From Martinezella lusitana (GTDB lineage Bacteria; Pseudomonadota; Alphaproteobacteria; Rhizobiales; Rhizobiaceae), in contig NZ_JAFEVL010000061.1 in NCBI RefSeq assembly GCF_016901135.1, forward strand, positions 124,001 to 188,000: a DNA stretch of 64,000 bases. The letters are read 5' to 3'. Numbering within the stretch: position 1 is the stretch's first letter; each line of letters starts with the position of its first letter. The translations under genes and the position numbers were made by a program. A model generated the notes under the pieces. That model ran no database searches, had not been told where the DNA came from, and saw only the letters and a program-made list of their open reading frames with translations. Positions 1 to 8,224 of this stretch are shown here, one piece after another.

Positions 1-159
1 CCTCCGGAGCCGAAGTCGACCGGCAACGTGCAGCCCGGATATGACAAGAATGGCGAATTCATCGGCGCCGATGCCAGCGACAAGGAAAAGAGCCCCTCAC
101 CGGGGCTCGATCCAACCATGACGGGTGCAGCCGACCGACGCTCGCCGGTAACGAACTAA
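1..159 (+). CDS. C-terminal end of an unidentified protein (partial, cut by window start)
   Basis: An open frame runs from base 1 to a TAA at 157-159 and gives the last 52 residues of a protein whose start lies outside the window. The codons show the strong G/C third-position bias of the neighbouring genes, which supports real coding. The tail is rich in Pro, Gly, Asp and Lys and has no hydrophobic stretch, so it looks like a flexible C-terminus. No family can be recognised. It converges with the leftward operon starting at 201, and the predicted terminator of that operon (83-108) falls inside this coding tail. Confidence 0.5.
   Translation, partial: PPEPKSTGNVQPGYDKNGEFIGADASDKEKSPSPGLDPTMTGAADRRSPVTN
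83..108 (-). terminator. Rho-independent terminator of the gltX-lysS operon
   Basis: Read leftward, GAGCCCC and GGGGCTC (90-108) form a perfect 7-bp stem with a 5-nt loop, followed by CTTTTCC. On the plus strand no T-run follows, so the terminator serves the leftward operon that ends at 201. It lies inside the coding tail of the convergent gene. Confidence 0.65.
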
Positions 160-200
160 TCCAAGCTAGCTTCGCGCTCTCGGGCGGGAAGGCAATAGCC

Positions 201-485
201 TCAATCCACCAGATGCTTCTCGCCGATAGCTTGGTAAAGCGCAAAGAGCGCCTCGTGCACTTCGCCGGCAAGACGGTAGAAATCGGGATCCGCCACGATG
301 GCGGGGTGTTGCAGCAAATGATCGTCGGTCATGTCGAGCATGAGCGATGTCGTGTGCATCGCCTCGTGGCAGCCGAAAGTTCCCGGCGCGTATTGCGATA
401 GATCGATATCGCCGATCTCCGCAAGATCGGCCAGCCGCTGCTGCTCGCTGTCGGCATCCGGGGCCAATGTCTCTTTCTCGGTCAT
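201..485 (-). CDS. Conserved small hypothetical protein
   Basis: The 94-residue acidic protein starts with MTEKE and has no signal peptide or membrane segment, so it is probably cytoplasmic. It is largely helical in appearance, with a central HEAMHTT segment. I recognise it only as a small protein of rhizobial type, without a named function. It lies 36 bases after the lysS stop codon on the same strand and before the terminator at 83-108, so it is probably the last gene of the gltX-lysS operon. Position suggests co-expression with translation genes but does not show a role in translation. Confidence 0.75.
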   Translation of the reverse strand: MTEKETLAPDADSEQQRLADLAEIGDIDLSQYAPGTFGCHEAMHTTSLMLDMTDDHLLQHPAIVADPDFYRLAGEVHEALFALYQAIGEKHLVD

Positions 486-521
486 GGTTCACACCTTTGA
501 TTTTCGGAGGGCGAAACTATC

Positions 522-2018
522 TCAATCCGCCTTGGCGCGCCGCGCCGGGAAGAGGATGATGTCGCGGATCGACGGCGAGTTGGTCAGCAGCATGATCAGG
601 CGATCGACGCCGATGCCGAGACCGCCGGCAGGCGGCATGCCCTGGTCGATGGCGTCGAGGAATTCCTCGTCCAGTTCCTTCTGCTTTTCGCCGCGCGCAT
701 GCGCCTGCTCGAGCTGCTCGACCATGCGGGCGCGCTGCTCTTCCGGATCGTTGAGTTCCGAGAAGGCGTTGCCGAGTTCCCAGGCGTTGCAATAGGTTTC
801 GAAGCGCTCGACGAGGCGCGGCTCGCCCGGCACTTCCTTGGCGAAGGGCGAGATGTCCTTCGGGAAATGCGTGACATGTGCCGGCTGGATCAGCGTGCCC
901 TCGACCTTTTCTTCGAAGATGAAGGCGAGGCATTCGCCCCAGGTCGCGTCTTTCTCGACGGTAAAGCCGGCGGCCTTGGAGGCGGCGCGGGCTTCTTCAT
1001 CGGTCTTGATCGCCAGGAAGTCGATGCCGGTCGCCTCCTTGACGGCATCGGGCATCGGTACGCGACGGAACGGACCCTTGAAGGAGATCTGCTTGTCGCC
1101 GAAGGCGAATTCGGTGCTGCCGTGGATCGACATGGCGAGCGTCGAGAACAGCCGCTCGACGAGGTCCATGATGTCCTCGTAGTCGGCGTAAGCCCAGTAG
1201 CACTCCATCATGGTGAATTCTGGATTGTGCCGGGTGGAGACGCCTTCGTTGCGGAAGTTGCGGTTGATTTCGAAGACCTTGTCGGTGAGGCCCGAAACCA
1301 GCGTGCGCTTCAGGAACAGTTCCGGCGCGATGCGCAGGTACATGTCTAGCTTCAGCGTGTTGTGATGCGTCTTGAACGGCTCGGCGGTGGCGCCGCCATA
1401 GACCGAATGCAGCATCGGCGTCTCGACTTCCATGAAGCCGTCATTTTCCATGAAGCGGCGGATGCCGGAGACGATGCGACTGCGCTGCTGGAAGCGGAGC
1501 TTCGATTCCTCGTTGGTCATGATGTCGAGATGGCGCTTGCGATAGCGCAGCTCGATATCGGAAAGCCCGTGCCACTTTTCGGGCATCGGCAGCAGCGACT
1601 TGGTCAGCATGGTGATCTGCTGCGCATTGATCGTCAGCTCGCCGCGCTTGGTGCGGCGGACGACGCCGGTAACACCGATGATGTCGCCGATGTCGATCAT
1701 CGGCAATAGGGCGCGGGCCTCTTCACCGGTCACGTCCTTGTGGCTGAAGATCTGGATCTTGGCCGAGGCGTCATGGATGTCCATGAACATGCCGGAATTG
1801 CGCGAGGAATAGACGCGGCCGGCGACGGTGACGACGTCGGCGGTTTCCGTATCCGGCTCCAGGCCCTCGTATTTCGCTGCCAGTTCGGCATTGGTCAGCG
1901 TCCGGTGGAAATGCGCCGGATAGACGTCGCCGATCTGCTCGCGCAGCAGCTTCAGCTTCTGCGCGCGAACTTCCGTTGCGTCGGAGGAGAGGGTGGCGGT
2001 TTCGGTTTTGTCGTTCAT
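522..2018 (-). CDS. lysS: Lysyl-tRNA synthetase, class II
   Basis: This enzyme charges tRNA-Lys with lysine using ATP. The 498-residue length is normal for bacterial class II LysRS. An N-terminal OB-fold anticodon-binding domain covers roughly residues 55-155, followed by the class II core. Motif 2 is visible as FRNEG followed by RHNPEFT, and motif 3 as GLGIGVDRL near the C-terminus. The class II motifs exclude the class I (LysK-type) enzyme that many alphaproteobacteria carry. It starts 15 bases after the end of gltX on the same strand, so the two synthetases are almost certainly cotranscribed. Confidence 0.97.
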   Translation of the reverse strand: MNDKTETATLSSDATEVRAQKLKLLREQIGDVYPAHFHRTLTNAELAAKYEGLEPDTETADVVTVAGRVYSSRNSGMFMDIHDASAKIQIFSHKDVTGEEARALLPMIDIGDIIGVTGVVRRTKRGELTINAQQITMLTKSLLPMPEKWHGLSDIELRYRKRHLDIMTNEESKLRFQQRSRIVSGIRRFMENDGFMEVETPMLHSVYGGATAEPFKTHHNTLKLDMYLRIAPELFLKRTLVSGLTDKVFEINRNFRNEGVSTRHNPEFTMMECYWAYADYEDIMDLVERLFSTLAMSIHGSTEFAFGDKQISFKGPFRRVPMPDAVKEATGIDFLAIKTDEEARAASKAAGFTVEKDATWGECLAFIFEEKVEGTLIQPAHVTHFPKDISPFAKEVPGEPRLVERFETYCNAWELGNAFSELNDPEEQRARMVEQLEQAHARGEKQKELDEEFLDAIDQGMPPAGGLGIGVDRLIMLLTNSPSIRDIILFPARRAKAD

Positions 2019-2033
2019 GGTTCTACGTCCGGT

Positions 2034-3491
2034 TCAGTTCTTCGGGCCGACGAGGGTCGCAACGGTCTGGGCGGCAAGTTTCAGCCGCTGGCGCACGACG
2101 GAACGGCCGAGGATCGCCATGCTATCGAAAAGCGGTAGGGAACGCGAGGAGCCCGAGACGGCGACGAAGAGCGGCGCGACGATGACCTTCAGCTTCTTGC
2201 CCATGCGGTCGGCGATGGCGCGCAGTTCCGCCTCGATCGTCTCGACATTCCATTCGAGGATCTTTTCGAGGTCCGGCTGCACCGTGTTCAGGATTTCCAG
2301 AAGCTCTTCCGGCGTCGACTTGATCCTGGCGAAAGCGGAGGGATCGAGGTTGAGGTCGGACTTGAAGAGGAAGCCGGCGAGGTCGGGCAGTTCACCGAGC
2401 TTGGTGATGCGCGACTGCGACAGCTTCAGGCCTTCCTTCAGGCGGTCGTTTTCCATCGCCCAAGTCAGCACCCGGTGCTGGAATTCTTCTTCCGACAGCT
2501 TTTCGCGGATCCAGCGGCCATTCAGCCAGTCGAGCTTCTGGATATCGAAGATCGCGCCGGCCTTGGAAAGGTTCTCCGGGTCGAATTTTTCGGCGAGCTC
2601 GTCCATGGTCAACAGCTCGTCGCCTTCGGCGATCTGGATGAAGAACAGACCAAGGAAGTTCATCAGCGCTTCGGGGATATAGCCGAGGGCCGTGTAATAA
2701 GAGATCGACGTCGGGTTCTTGCGCTTCGACAGCTTTGACTTGTCGGCGTTGCGCATCAGCGACAGGTGCATGAAGACCGGCGGTTCGAGGCCGAGATAGC
2801 GGTAGATCAGGATGTGCTTCGGCACCGAGGCGAGCCATTCCTCGCCGCGCGCCACATGGGTGATCTTCATCAGATGGTCGTCGACGACGTTGGCCATGTG
2901 ATAGGTCGGCATGCCGTCGGCCTTCAAAAGAACCTGCATGTCGACCGCATCCCACGGGATTTCGACATCGCCATAGACGCCGTCATGGAACTTGCAGGTG
3001 CCTTCGGTTGGGATCTTCATGCGCACGACATGCGGCTCGCCGGCGGCAACGCGCGACGAGACTTCCTCGGCAGTCAGGTTCAAACAGAGCCCGTCATACT
3101 TCGGCGGCAGGCCGGCGGCGCGCTGGCCCTCGCGCATCTTTTCCAGGCGTTCCGGCGTGCAGAAGCAGCGGAAGCCGTGGCCGGCGTCAACGATCTTCTC
3201 GACGTAAGGCTTGTAGAGGTCCTTGCGGTCGCTCTGGCGATAGGGGCCGTAGGGGCCGCCGACATCGGGACCCTCCGACCATTTCAGGCCGCACCATTTC
3301 AGCGCGTCGAGCACCTTGGTCTCGAATTCCGGAGTGGAGCGGGTCGCGTCTGTATCCTCGATGCGCAGGATGAACTCGCCGCCATGTTTCTTGGCGAAGA
3401 GATAGTTGAACAGCGCGATATAGGCGGTGCCGACATGCGGTTCGCCTGTCGGAGAGGGTGCGATGCGGACGCGAACGCCTGATGTGGTCAT
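2034..3491 (-). CDS. gltX: Glutamyl-tRNA synthetase
   Basis: This class I synthetase attaches glutamate to tRNA-Glu. At 485 residues it has the expected length. The HIGH-type signature is PSPTGEPHVGT near residues 12-22, and the KMSKS-type loop reads KLSKRK at about 253-258. A GluRS zinc-site pattern is present: CFC at 109-111 and YDGLC at 132-136. The KLSKRK loop is followed by NPTS rather than the more usual HGA-type sequence, so this may be one of two GluRS paralogues, as often found in alphaproteobacteria. Whether it also mischarges tRNA-Gln cannot be told from sequence alone. It is the first gene of the leftward operon with lysS. Confidence 0.96.
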   Translation of the reverse strand: MTTSGVRVRIAPSPTGEPHVGTAYIALFNYLFAKKHGGEFILRIEDTDATRSTPEFETKVLDALKWCGLKWSEGPDVGGPYGPYRQSDRKDLYKPYVEKIVDAGHGFRCFCTPERLEKMREGQRAAGLPPKYDGLCLNLTAEEVSSRVAAGEPHVVRMKIPTEGTCKFHDGVYGDVEIPWDAVDMQVLLKADGMPTYHMANVVDDHLMKITHVARGEEWLASVPKHILIYRYLGLEPPVFMHLSLMRNADKSKLSKRKNPTSISYYTALGYIPEALMNFLGLFFIQIAEGDELLTMDELAEKFDPENLSKAGAIFDIQKLDWLNGRWIREKLSEEEFQHRVLTWAMENDRLKEGLKLSQSRITKLGELPDLAGFLFKSDLNLDPSAFARIKSTPEELLEILNTVQPDLEKILEWNVETIEAELRAIADRMGKKLKVIVAPLFVAVSGSSRSLPLFDSMAILGRSVVRQRLKLAAQTVATLVGPKN

Positions 3492-3855
3492 TTTGTTTGC
3501 CCGTCATAAAAGGCCGGGCCGCGCTCGGGACAAGCGCTGTCCAGCCGAAGATGTGTATCTGGATCAGGAAACCGGCCGGAAAAGGGCGTCTTGCCGCTTC
3601 AATCCCGCGTTTTCCGTATGGCTGGCCTTAGGCCATATTCAATGGATGACGTCAAGGGAAACTGCGCCGCAAGATCGACCGGGTAATATGCTACGGACAG
3701 TGCGGCGCAACGATTCGAGCCGACCTATCAAAGTCATGATGCCTCTTTACCCTTCGTAAGGCTATCGGGATGAAAGCGGGTCGCTCTCCGAATTTTATTT
3801 GCAATTTTTGCGGCAGTGGCGGAATAGGTCTTCAATCAATCACCGCGAGGAAACA
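3492..3855. other. Intergenic region without a recognisable gene
   Basis: These 364 bases separate gltX (leftward) from the small secreted protein at 3856 (rightward), so both promoters should lie here. The open frames have poor codon bias. I see no convincing inverted repeat or RNA motif. Confidence 0.5.
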
Positions 3856-4266
3856 ATGAAGAGATTGGTTTTGAGCTTCATAATGGCGGCTACCATGCTC
3901 GGTTCCGCCGCAGCCCAATCAACCATTACGCGCGATAGCTCAGCGCAGCTGATCGAGTCCTACCGCGCCTATATCGGTAATGACGACCTATACAATTCGA
4001 AGGGGGAACGTCTGACGCTGCCCTGGCAGATCATCCGTCAGGATCGCGCGAACTATCACGCCTATCGCCGCCGCGACCGTGGCGACCAGGGCGACAGCTT
4101 CTTCTCGCTGCCATCAAACCGCCAGCGGCTGGAAGCCATGCTCGCAAGCGGCAACATCGCCGATGATGCCGCGAACTTCATCGTCCGCGGCAATGTCTGG
4201 GTCAAGGTCGATATCTACGGGCGCGGCGACACCGGCGAATGGGTCGACGTCCACGTTCAGGAATGA
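3856..4266 (+). CDS. Small secreted protein of unknown function
   Basis: The protein has 136 residues. The start at 3856 is chosen because a GAGG ribosome-binding site lies just upstream and a clean signal peptide follows: MKR, a hydrophobic core, then an AAAQ cleavage region near residue 20. The mature part is polar and rich in Arg, Asp and Tyr, with paired basic residues (YRRRDRG) near the middle. It is probably periplasmic. No family is recognised. It converges on the TerC gene, and a terminator-like hairpin lies between them. Confidence 0.75.
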   Translation: MKRLVLSFIMAATMLGSAAAQSTITRDSSAQLIESYRAYIGNDDLYNSKGERLTLPWQIIRQDRANYHAYRRRDRGDQGDSFFSLPSNRQRLEAMLASGNIADDAANFIVRGNVWVKVDIYGRGDTGEWVDVHVQE

Positions 4267-4269
4267 ACG

Positions 4270-4297
4270 CCGCACCCGTTTCGGGGTGCGGGTCTTG
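4270..4297 (+). terminator. Terminator-like hairpin after the secreted protein
   Basis: CCGCACCC (4270-4277) and GGGTGCGG (4284-4291) form an 8-bp stem with a 6-nt loop, followed by a weak T-rich tail. It sits between two convergent genes and could act for either. Confidence 0.45.
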
Positions 4298-4300
4298 TCC

Positions 4301-5044
4301 TCAATGGCCGCCGGAGGCTCTTTTCCGGCGGTTTCTGGCCAGCATGTTGAGCACCTCCACGAGAGCGGAGAAGGCCATGGCCGCATAGATATAGCCCTTC
4401 GGCACGTGCACACCCATGCCTTCGGCGATCAGCGTCGTGCCGATCATCAGCAGGAAGGCCAGCGCCAGCATGACGATGCTCGGGTTCTTCTCGATGAAGT
4501 TGGCGAGCGGGCTGGCGGCCACCAGCATGACGGTGACGGCGGCGATCACGGCGATGAACATGATCGGCAGATGCGGCGTCATGCCGACGGCGGTGATGAT
4601 GCTGTCGATCGAGAAGACCAGGTCGAGCAGCAGGATCTGGCCAATGGCGGAGGCGAAGGTCGATGTCGTCGACTTGGCGATGAAATCCTCGCCCTGTTCC
4701 TGAGGATCGACGTTGTGATGGATCTCCTTCGTCGCCTTCCAGACCAGGAAGAGGCCGCCGCCGATGAGGATCATGTCCTTCCAGGAGAAGCCCTGACCGA
4801 AGATCTCGAAGACGGGCGTCGTCAGCTGGACGATCCAGGCGACCGTGCCGAGCAGGGCGAGACGCATGCCAAGGGCAAGGCCGATACCGATCTTGCGCGC
4901 CCTGTCGCGGTGTTCCGCCGGCAGCTTGTTGGTCAGGATCGAGATGAAGATGAGGTTGTCGATGCCAAGCACCACCTCCATGACCACGAGCGTGACGAGT
5001 GCTACCCACGCGCTCGGATTCTGCACCAGCCCAACAATATCCAT
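4301..5044 (-). CDS. TerC family integral membrane protein
   Basis: TerC-family proteins are polytopic membrane proteins linked to tellurite resistance and, in several bacteria, to manganese export during metalation of exported proteins. The 247-residue protein has about seven hydrophobic segments. Family signatures are VVLGIDNL in the first segment and LVFSIDSI in the middle, which place acidic residues in the membrane. I chose the ATG at 5044 over the in-frame TTG at 5050 because it has better spacing from an AGGGG ribosome-binding site. A perfect hairpin (5061-5084) lies immediately upstream of that site. The substrate is inferred from the family only. Confidence 0.9.
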   Translation of the reverse strand: MDIVGLVQNPSAWVALVTLVVMEVVLGIDNLIFISILTNKLPAEHRDRARKIGIGLALGMRLALLGTVAWIVQLTTPVFEIFGQGFSWKDMILIGGGLFLVWKATKEIHHNVDPQEQGEDFIAKSTTSTFASAIGQILLLDLVFSIDSIITAVGMTPHLPIMFIAVIAAVTVMLVAASPLANFIEKNPSIVMLALAFLLMIGTTLIAEGMGVHVPKGYIYAAMAFSALVEVLNMLARNRRKRASGGH

Positions 5045-5060
5045 AAGCAATTTCCCCTTT

Positions 5061-5084
5061 GGTCAGCATTTGCCGATGCTGACC
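5061..5084 (-). promoter_or_regulatory. Perfect hairpin just upstream of the terC ribosome-binding site
   Basis: GGTCAGCAT and ATGCTGACC form a perfect 9-bp inverted repeat with a 6-nt loop, ending a few bases before the AGGGG ribosome-binding site of the leftward TerC gene. It may be an RNA hairpin affecting translation, part of a longer metal-sensing leader, or a protein operator. I could not match it to the yybP-ykoY manganese riboswitch consensus. Confidence 0.5.
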
Positions 5085-5180
5085 CCCAGCTCCGGCCTGT
5101 CAAGAATGGCCGTAATGTAAGGAGCGCCGCCGTCCGTACAAGACAAGCGCCGCCGTCATTTTCATGGCAGCGGGCGCATT

Positions 5181-6020
5181 CTATGCCTTCAGCGGGATCC
5201 ATATCTCGGTCACGCCCATGCCGGTACGCGGATCGAAACGATCGTCATAGCGTTCCATCATGTCGGGGATACCGCCATGCTGGTGGCCCGATTGCGGAAG
5301 CCATTCGCCGAAGATCTGATGCACGGTGGCGGAAATGCCTGATATGTGGCCGCGATGGGTGAAGACGGCATAGCGCTGCTGCGGCAGTCTTGTCGTCGTG
5401 AACCCTTCGGGCAGGTCGTCGGTGCCGGTGACCTCGGCGGCGGACATATAGCGGAAGCTTTCGGTTTCGCCTTCGGCCTGGGTGCAGACGCCGTAGGCGA
5501 CATTGCCGACCTGACCGGGGATATGGCCGAAATGCTGGTTGAATTTCTGCCAGAGCGAGGGGATCGCCTGCGTGGCTTCATAGGCATAGGTTTCCGCAAG
5601 GCCGGCAAGCAGCATTGCGGGGCGGGTCTCGAAGCGCGGGGCATCGAGCTTGGGAAGGCGGGTGTCGTCCATTCTGATCGGCTCCTGTAGAGCGAGGTTG
5701 CGAACGTGCCCCTGCTTGCGCAGGCTTTCCGGCGTCACGCCGAATTGCTCGCGGAAGGCACGGGTGAAAGCCTCGTGCGAGCCGTAGCCGGCATCGAGGG
5801 CAACCTGGAGAATGGTGGAGGAGCCGTCGATCAGGGCGAGAGCTGCCCCGCTGAGGCGGCGGCTTCTGATATAGCCGCTGATCGAATGGCCAGTCGTCAT
5901 GCCGAAGACGCGCGACAGATGATAGCGCGACAGCCCGGCTGTTTCGGCGATCTCGTCCAACGAGATGTCGGATGCAAAATGGCTTTCGATAAACCATATC
6001 GCTCTTCCGATCGCGCTCAT
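5181..6020 (-). CDS. AraC family regulator with GyrI-like effector domain
   Basis: The 279-residue protein has an N-terminal AraC-type double helix-turn-helix (about residues 5-105), containing LSRYHLSRVF and the second-helix signature GYGSHEAFTRAFR. The second half (about 125-279) matches the GyrI/SoxS-associated effector-binding fold. This SoxS/Rob/BmrR-like layout is typical of regulators that sense small hydrophobic or drug-like ligands. It stands alone, with the TerC gene downstream and a TetR regulator upstream, so its target is unclear. Confidence 0.88.
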   Translation of the reverse strand: MSAIGRAIWFIESHFASDISLDEIAETAGLSRYHLSRVFGMTTGHSISGYIRSRRLSGAALALIDGSSTILQVALDAGYGSHEAFTRAFREQFGVTPESLRKQGHVRNLALQEPIRMDDTRLPKLDAPRFETRPAMLLAGLAETYAYEATQAIPSLWQKFNQHFGHIPGQVGNVAYGVCTQAEGETESFRYMSAAEVTGTDDLPEGFTTTRLPQQRYAVFTHRGHISGISATVHQIFGEWLPQSGHQHGGIPDMMERYDDRFDPRTGMGVTEIWIPLKA

Positions 6021-6129
6021 GCTTAACTCCCCTGGTTGCCGGACCAGTCATAGGCGCCCGGCGGCCGCGACGCTTGATCGCCATTGCGGAGTTGGGGGCG
6101 CCTCCGCTTGCTGGCAGCTGGGAAGATTG

Positions 6130-6828
6130 TCAGTCTTGATCCCGGCGATTGGGGCCATAAGCGGCCAGGAAGACGCGCACGGCGCCACGCACGACATAGT
6201 CGATTTCCTCTTTCGAAGGCGGGACGTCCATGTCGCCGAATAATCTCAGCTTGAAATAGCCACCGCTTGCCATCTCAAGAAACTGCCGCGCGGCCATGTC
6301 GAAGTCCTCGATCTTCACCTGGCCTACGGCAGCCTTGCGCTCAAGAAAGCCGCGCAACACGGTTCGCAGGTTTTCTGGACCGCTGAAGAAGCGTTGACAG
6401 AGGGAGGGCATGCGTTCGCGCACGCCGATGACCGTGCGCATGGCGCTGATGGTCTTGTCCGATGTAACATGCGTCCCGAATACCATGCCGAATTCATAAA
6501 GAGAGGAAGCGACATCCGCCTCATCGGCAAGTGCGGTACGCACCAACTCGACGAAATGAGCGCGCTCGCTGTCCATCATCGCGGAAAACAGGTCTTCCTT
6601 GTTGGCGAAGTAGACGTAAAGCGTGCCTTTGGAGACGCCGGCCTCACGGGTGACATCGTTCATGCTCGCCGCGTCAAACCCCATCTTCATGAAGACGCGC
6701 TTGGCGCCCTCTAGAATCTGGTGACGTTTGACCGGATCTTCGCCGGCGGCCCAACGACCACCTGATGCAGGTGCTGGCGCGTTCAATAGAATGGCATTTT
6801 GCGATTCGTGTTTCATCGTCTCCTTCAT
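6130..6828 (-). CDS. TetR family repressor of the adjacent efflux pump
   Basis: This is a TetR-type repressor of 232 residues. The DNA-binding helix-turn-helix covers about residues 33-80, with the signature GVSKGTLYVYFANKEDLF. The C-terminal part is a ligand-binding helical domain. The gene diverges from the emrA/emrB-like pair at 6979. Two copies of a CGAACC-N4-GGTTCG palindrome lie in the 150-bp gap, so it very probably represses both itself and the pump. The in-frame ATG at 6816 is an alternative start. The inducer is unknown. Confidence 0.9.
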   Translation of the reverse strand: MKETMKHESQNAILLNAPAPASGGRWAAGEDPVKRHQILEGAKRVFMKMGFDAASMNDVTREAGVSKGTLYVYFANKEDLFSAMMDSERAHFVELVRTALADEADVASSLYEFGMVFGTHVTSDKTISAMRTVIGVRERMPSLCQRFFSGPENLRTVLRGFLERKAAVGQVKIEDFDMAARQFLEMASGGYFKLRLFGDMDVPPSKEEIDYVVRGAVRVFLAAYGPNRRDQD

Positions 6829-6868
6829 CGATCATTTTTTCTGAATCTTAAACAGACTCGCCAAATAA

Positions 6869-6888
6869 ATCGAACCACGCGGTTCGAT
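6869..6888. promoter_or_regulatory. Operator 1 for the TetR repressor
   Basis: The site is a 20-bp palindrome, ATCGAACC-ACGC-GGTTCGAT, with one mismatched pair in the centre. It lies 41 bases upstream of the tetR start. A near-copy lies 60 bp away, centre to centre. Confidence 0.8.
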
Positions 6889-6929
6889 ATCTCTTGATAT
6901 GGAATGGAAAACGCTCTATGTCAATTGAA

Positions 6930-6949
6930 CTGAACCGTTCGGTTCGATT
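6930..6949. promoter_or_regulatory. Operator 2 for the TetR repressor
   Basis: TGAACC-GTTC-GGTTCG (from 6931) repeats the half-sites of operator 1 with one mismatch, 30 bp upstream of the emrA-like start. Together the two sites suggest control of both divergent promoters by one repressor. Confidence 0.78.
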
Positions 6950-6978
6950 ATTTTACCCAGAATTCCGGTGGTAGGGCA

Positions 6979-8199
6979 ATGTCGTCAAGTCATGGTAACA
7001 ATGTAGCGCGCATCGTGGATGAGCCCGCTGATGCCGAAGCGGAAGCTCAGGAGGTCGGCGCATCTGCCGATGCTCCCGCTGCTGAAACGCGAAGCAATCC
7101 GGCTCCTGCCCAGGCTGCGCCCGCATCTCCGGCCCCCGCGGCCCCACCGCCGCCGGCAAAGAAGCGGCGCAGCCTGGCCATGCCGATCATCGTTGTCTTG
7201 GCCCTCGCAGCCGGCGGTTGGTACGGTTATGACTGGTGGACGACGGGCCGCTTCATGGTCTCCACCGACGACGCTTATATCGAAGGTGATATTGCGACCA
7301 TCCAGCCGAAGGTTACCGGCTATGTCGCCAAGGTGAACGTCGTCGCCAACCAGCAGGTCAAGGCGGGCGATGTGCTCGCCACGCTCGATGATGGCGACTA
7401 CAAGCTGGCGCTGGACCAGGCCCAGGCCTCGTACGACACCGAACAGCTTTCGCTCCACACCATCGATGCACAGATTGCCGCCGGCCAGGCCGCTCTTGCC
7501 CAGTCGCAGGCGCAGAAGGTTGCCCTGGAAGCCACTGTCCGTGGCGCCCAGATCACCCAGACGCGCGCTGCGGAACTGCAGTCCAAGTCGGTCGGCACCA
7601 CGGCCTCCTTGGATAGCGCTAACATCGCGCTCGACCAAGCAAGGGCCAACCTGGTCGGCGGCGATGCCGCCATCGCTTCCTCGCAAGCCAATATCAATCT
7701 GCTGCAGGCCCAGCGCCGCCAGGCTGAAAGCACGATCAAGGGTCTCGCGGCTGCTCGTGACAAAGCTGCCCGCGACCTGTCCTTCACCGTGCTGAAGGCA
7801 CCCTATGACGGCATCGTCGGCAATCGCTCGGTTCAGGAAGGCGACCTTGTGTCTCCCGGACAGAAGCTGATGGCGATCGTGCCGATCCGGCAGCTCTATA
7901 TCGATGCCAACTTCAAGGAAACGCAGATCCAGCACCTGGTTGCCGGTTCCAAGGTCAATGTTCACGTCGACGCCTATAGTGATCATCCGATCGTCGGCAC
8001 CGTCGAGTCGATCTCGCCGGCTTCCGGTTCGGTCTTCTCGCTCCTGCCGCCGGAAAATGCGACGGGTAATTTCACCAAGATTATCCAGCGCGTGCCTGTT
8101 CGCATCGCATTGCCGCAGGATGCGCTCGATAGCGGTCGTCTGCGCGCAGGCTTGAGCGTCGTCGTCGACGTCGACACCCGCACGGCACCGGAAAAGTAA
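6979..8199 (+). CDS. emrA: HlyD/EmrA-type membrane fusion protein of a multidrug efflux pump
   Basis: This periplasmic adaptor would link an inner-membrane MFS pump to an outer-membrane channel. The 406-residue protein has a Pro/Ala-rich cytoplasmic N-terminus (1-55), one membrane anchor (about 59-77), a biotinyl-lipoyl-like domain starting near VSTDDAYIEGD, a long coiled-coil hairpin (about 140-265) and a beta-barrel region. The STDDAYI motif is a hallmark of EmrA-type adaptors. The next gene, 25 bases downstream, encodes the matching DHA2 transporter. Two TetR operators lie just upstream. The symbol is by family; substrates are not known. Confidence 0.93.
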   Translation: MSSSHGNNVARIVDEPADAEAEAQEVGASADAPAAETRSNPAPAQAAPASPAPAAPPPPAKKRRSLAMPIIVVLALAAGGWYGYDWWTTGRFMVSTDDAYIEGDIATIQPKVTGYVAKVNVVANQQVKAGDVLATLDDGDYKLALDQAQASYDTEQLSLHTIDAQIAAGQAALAQSQAQKVALEATVRGAQITQTRAAELQSKSVGTTASLDSANIALDQARANLVGGDAAIASSQANINLLQAQRRQAESTIKGLAAARDKAARDLSFTVLKAPYDGIVGNRSVQEGDLVSPGQKLMAIVPIRQLYIDANFKETQIQHLVAGSKVNVHVDAYSDHPIVGTVESISPASGSVFSLLPPENATGNFTKIIQRVPVRIALPQDALDSGRLRAGLSVVVDVDTRTAPEK

Positions 8200-8224
8200 G
8201 CGATCAGCTCGGGAGAGACGCACA

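Noticed and set aside
5044..5180. yybP-ykoY manganese riboswitch before the TerC gene
   Set aside because: Only one hairpin is clear and the conserved loop sequences of that class could not be found, so it is reported only as an unclassified hairpin.
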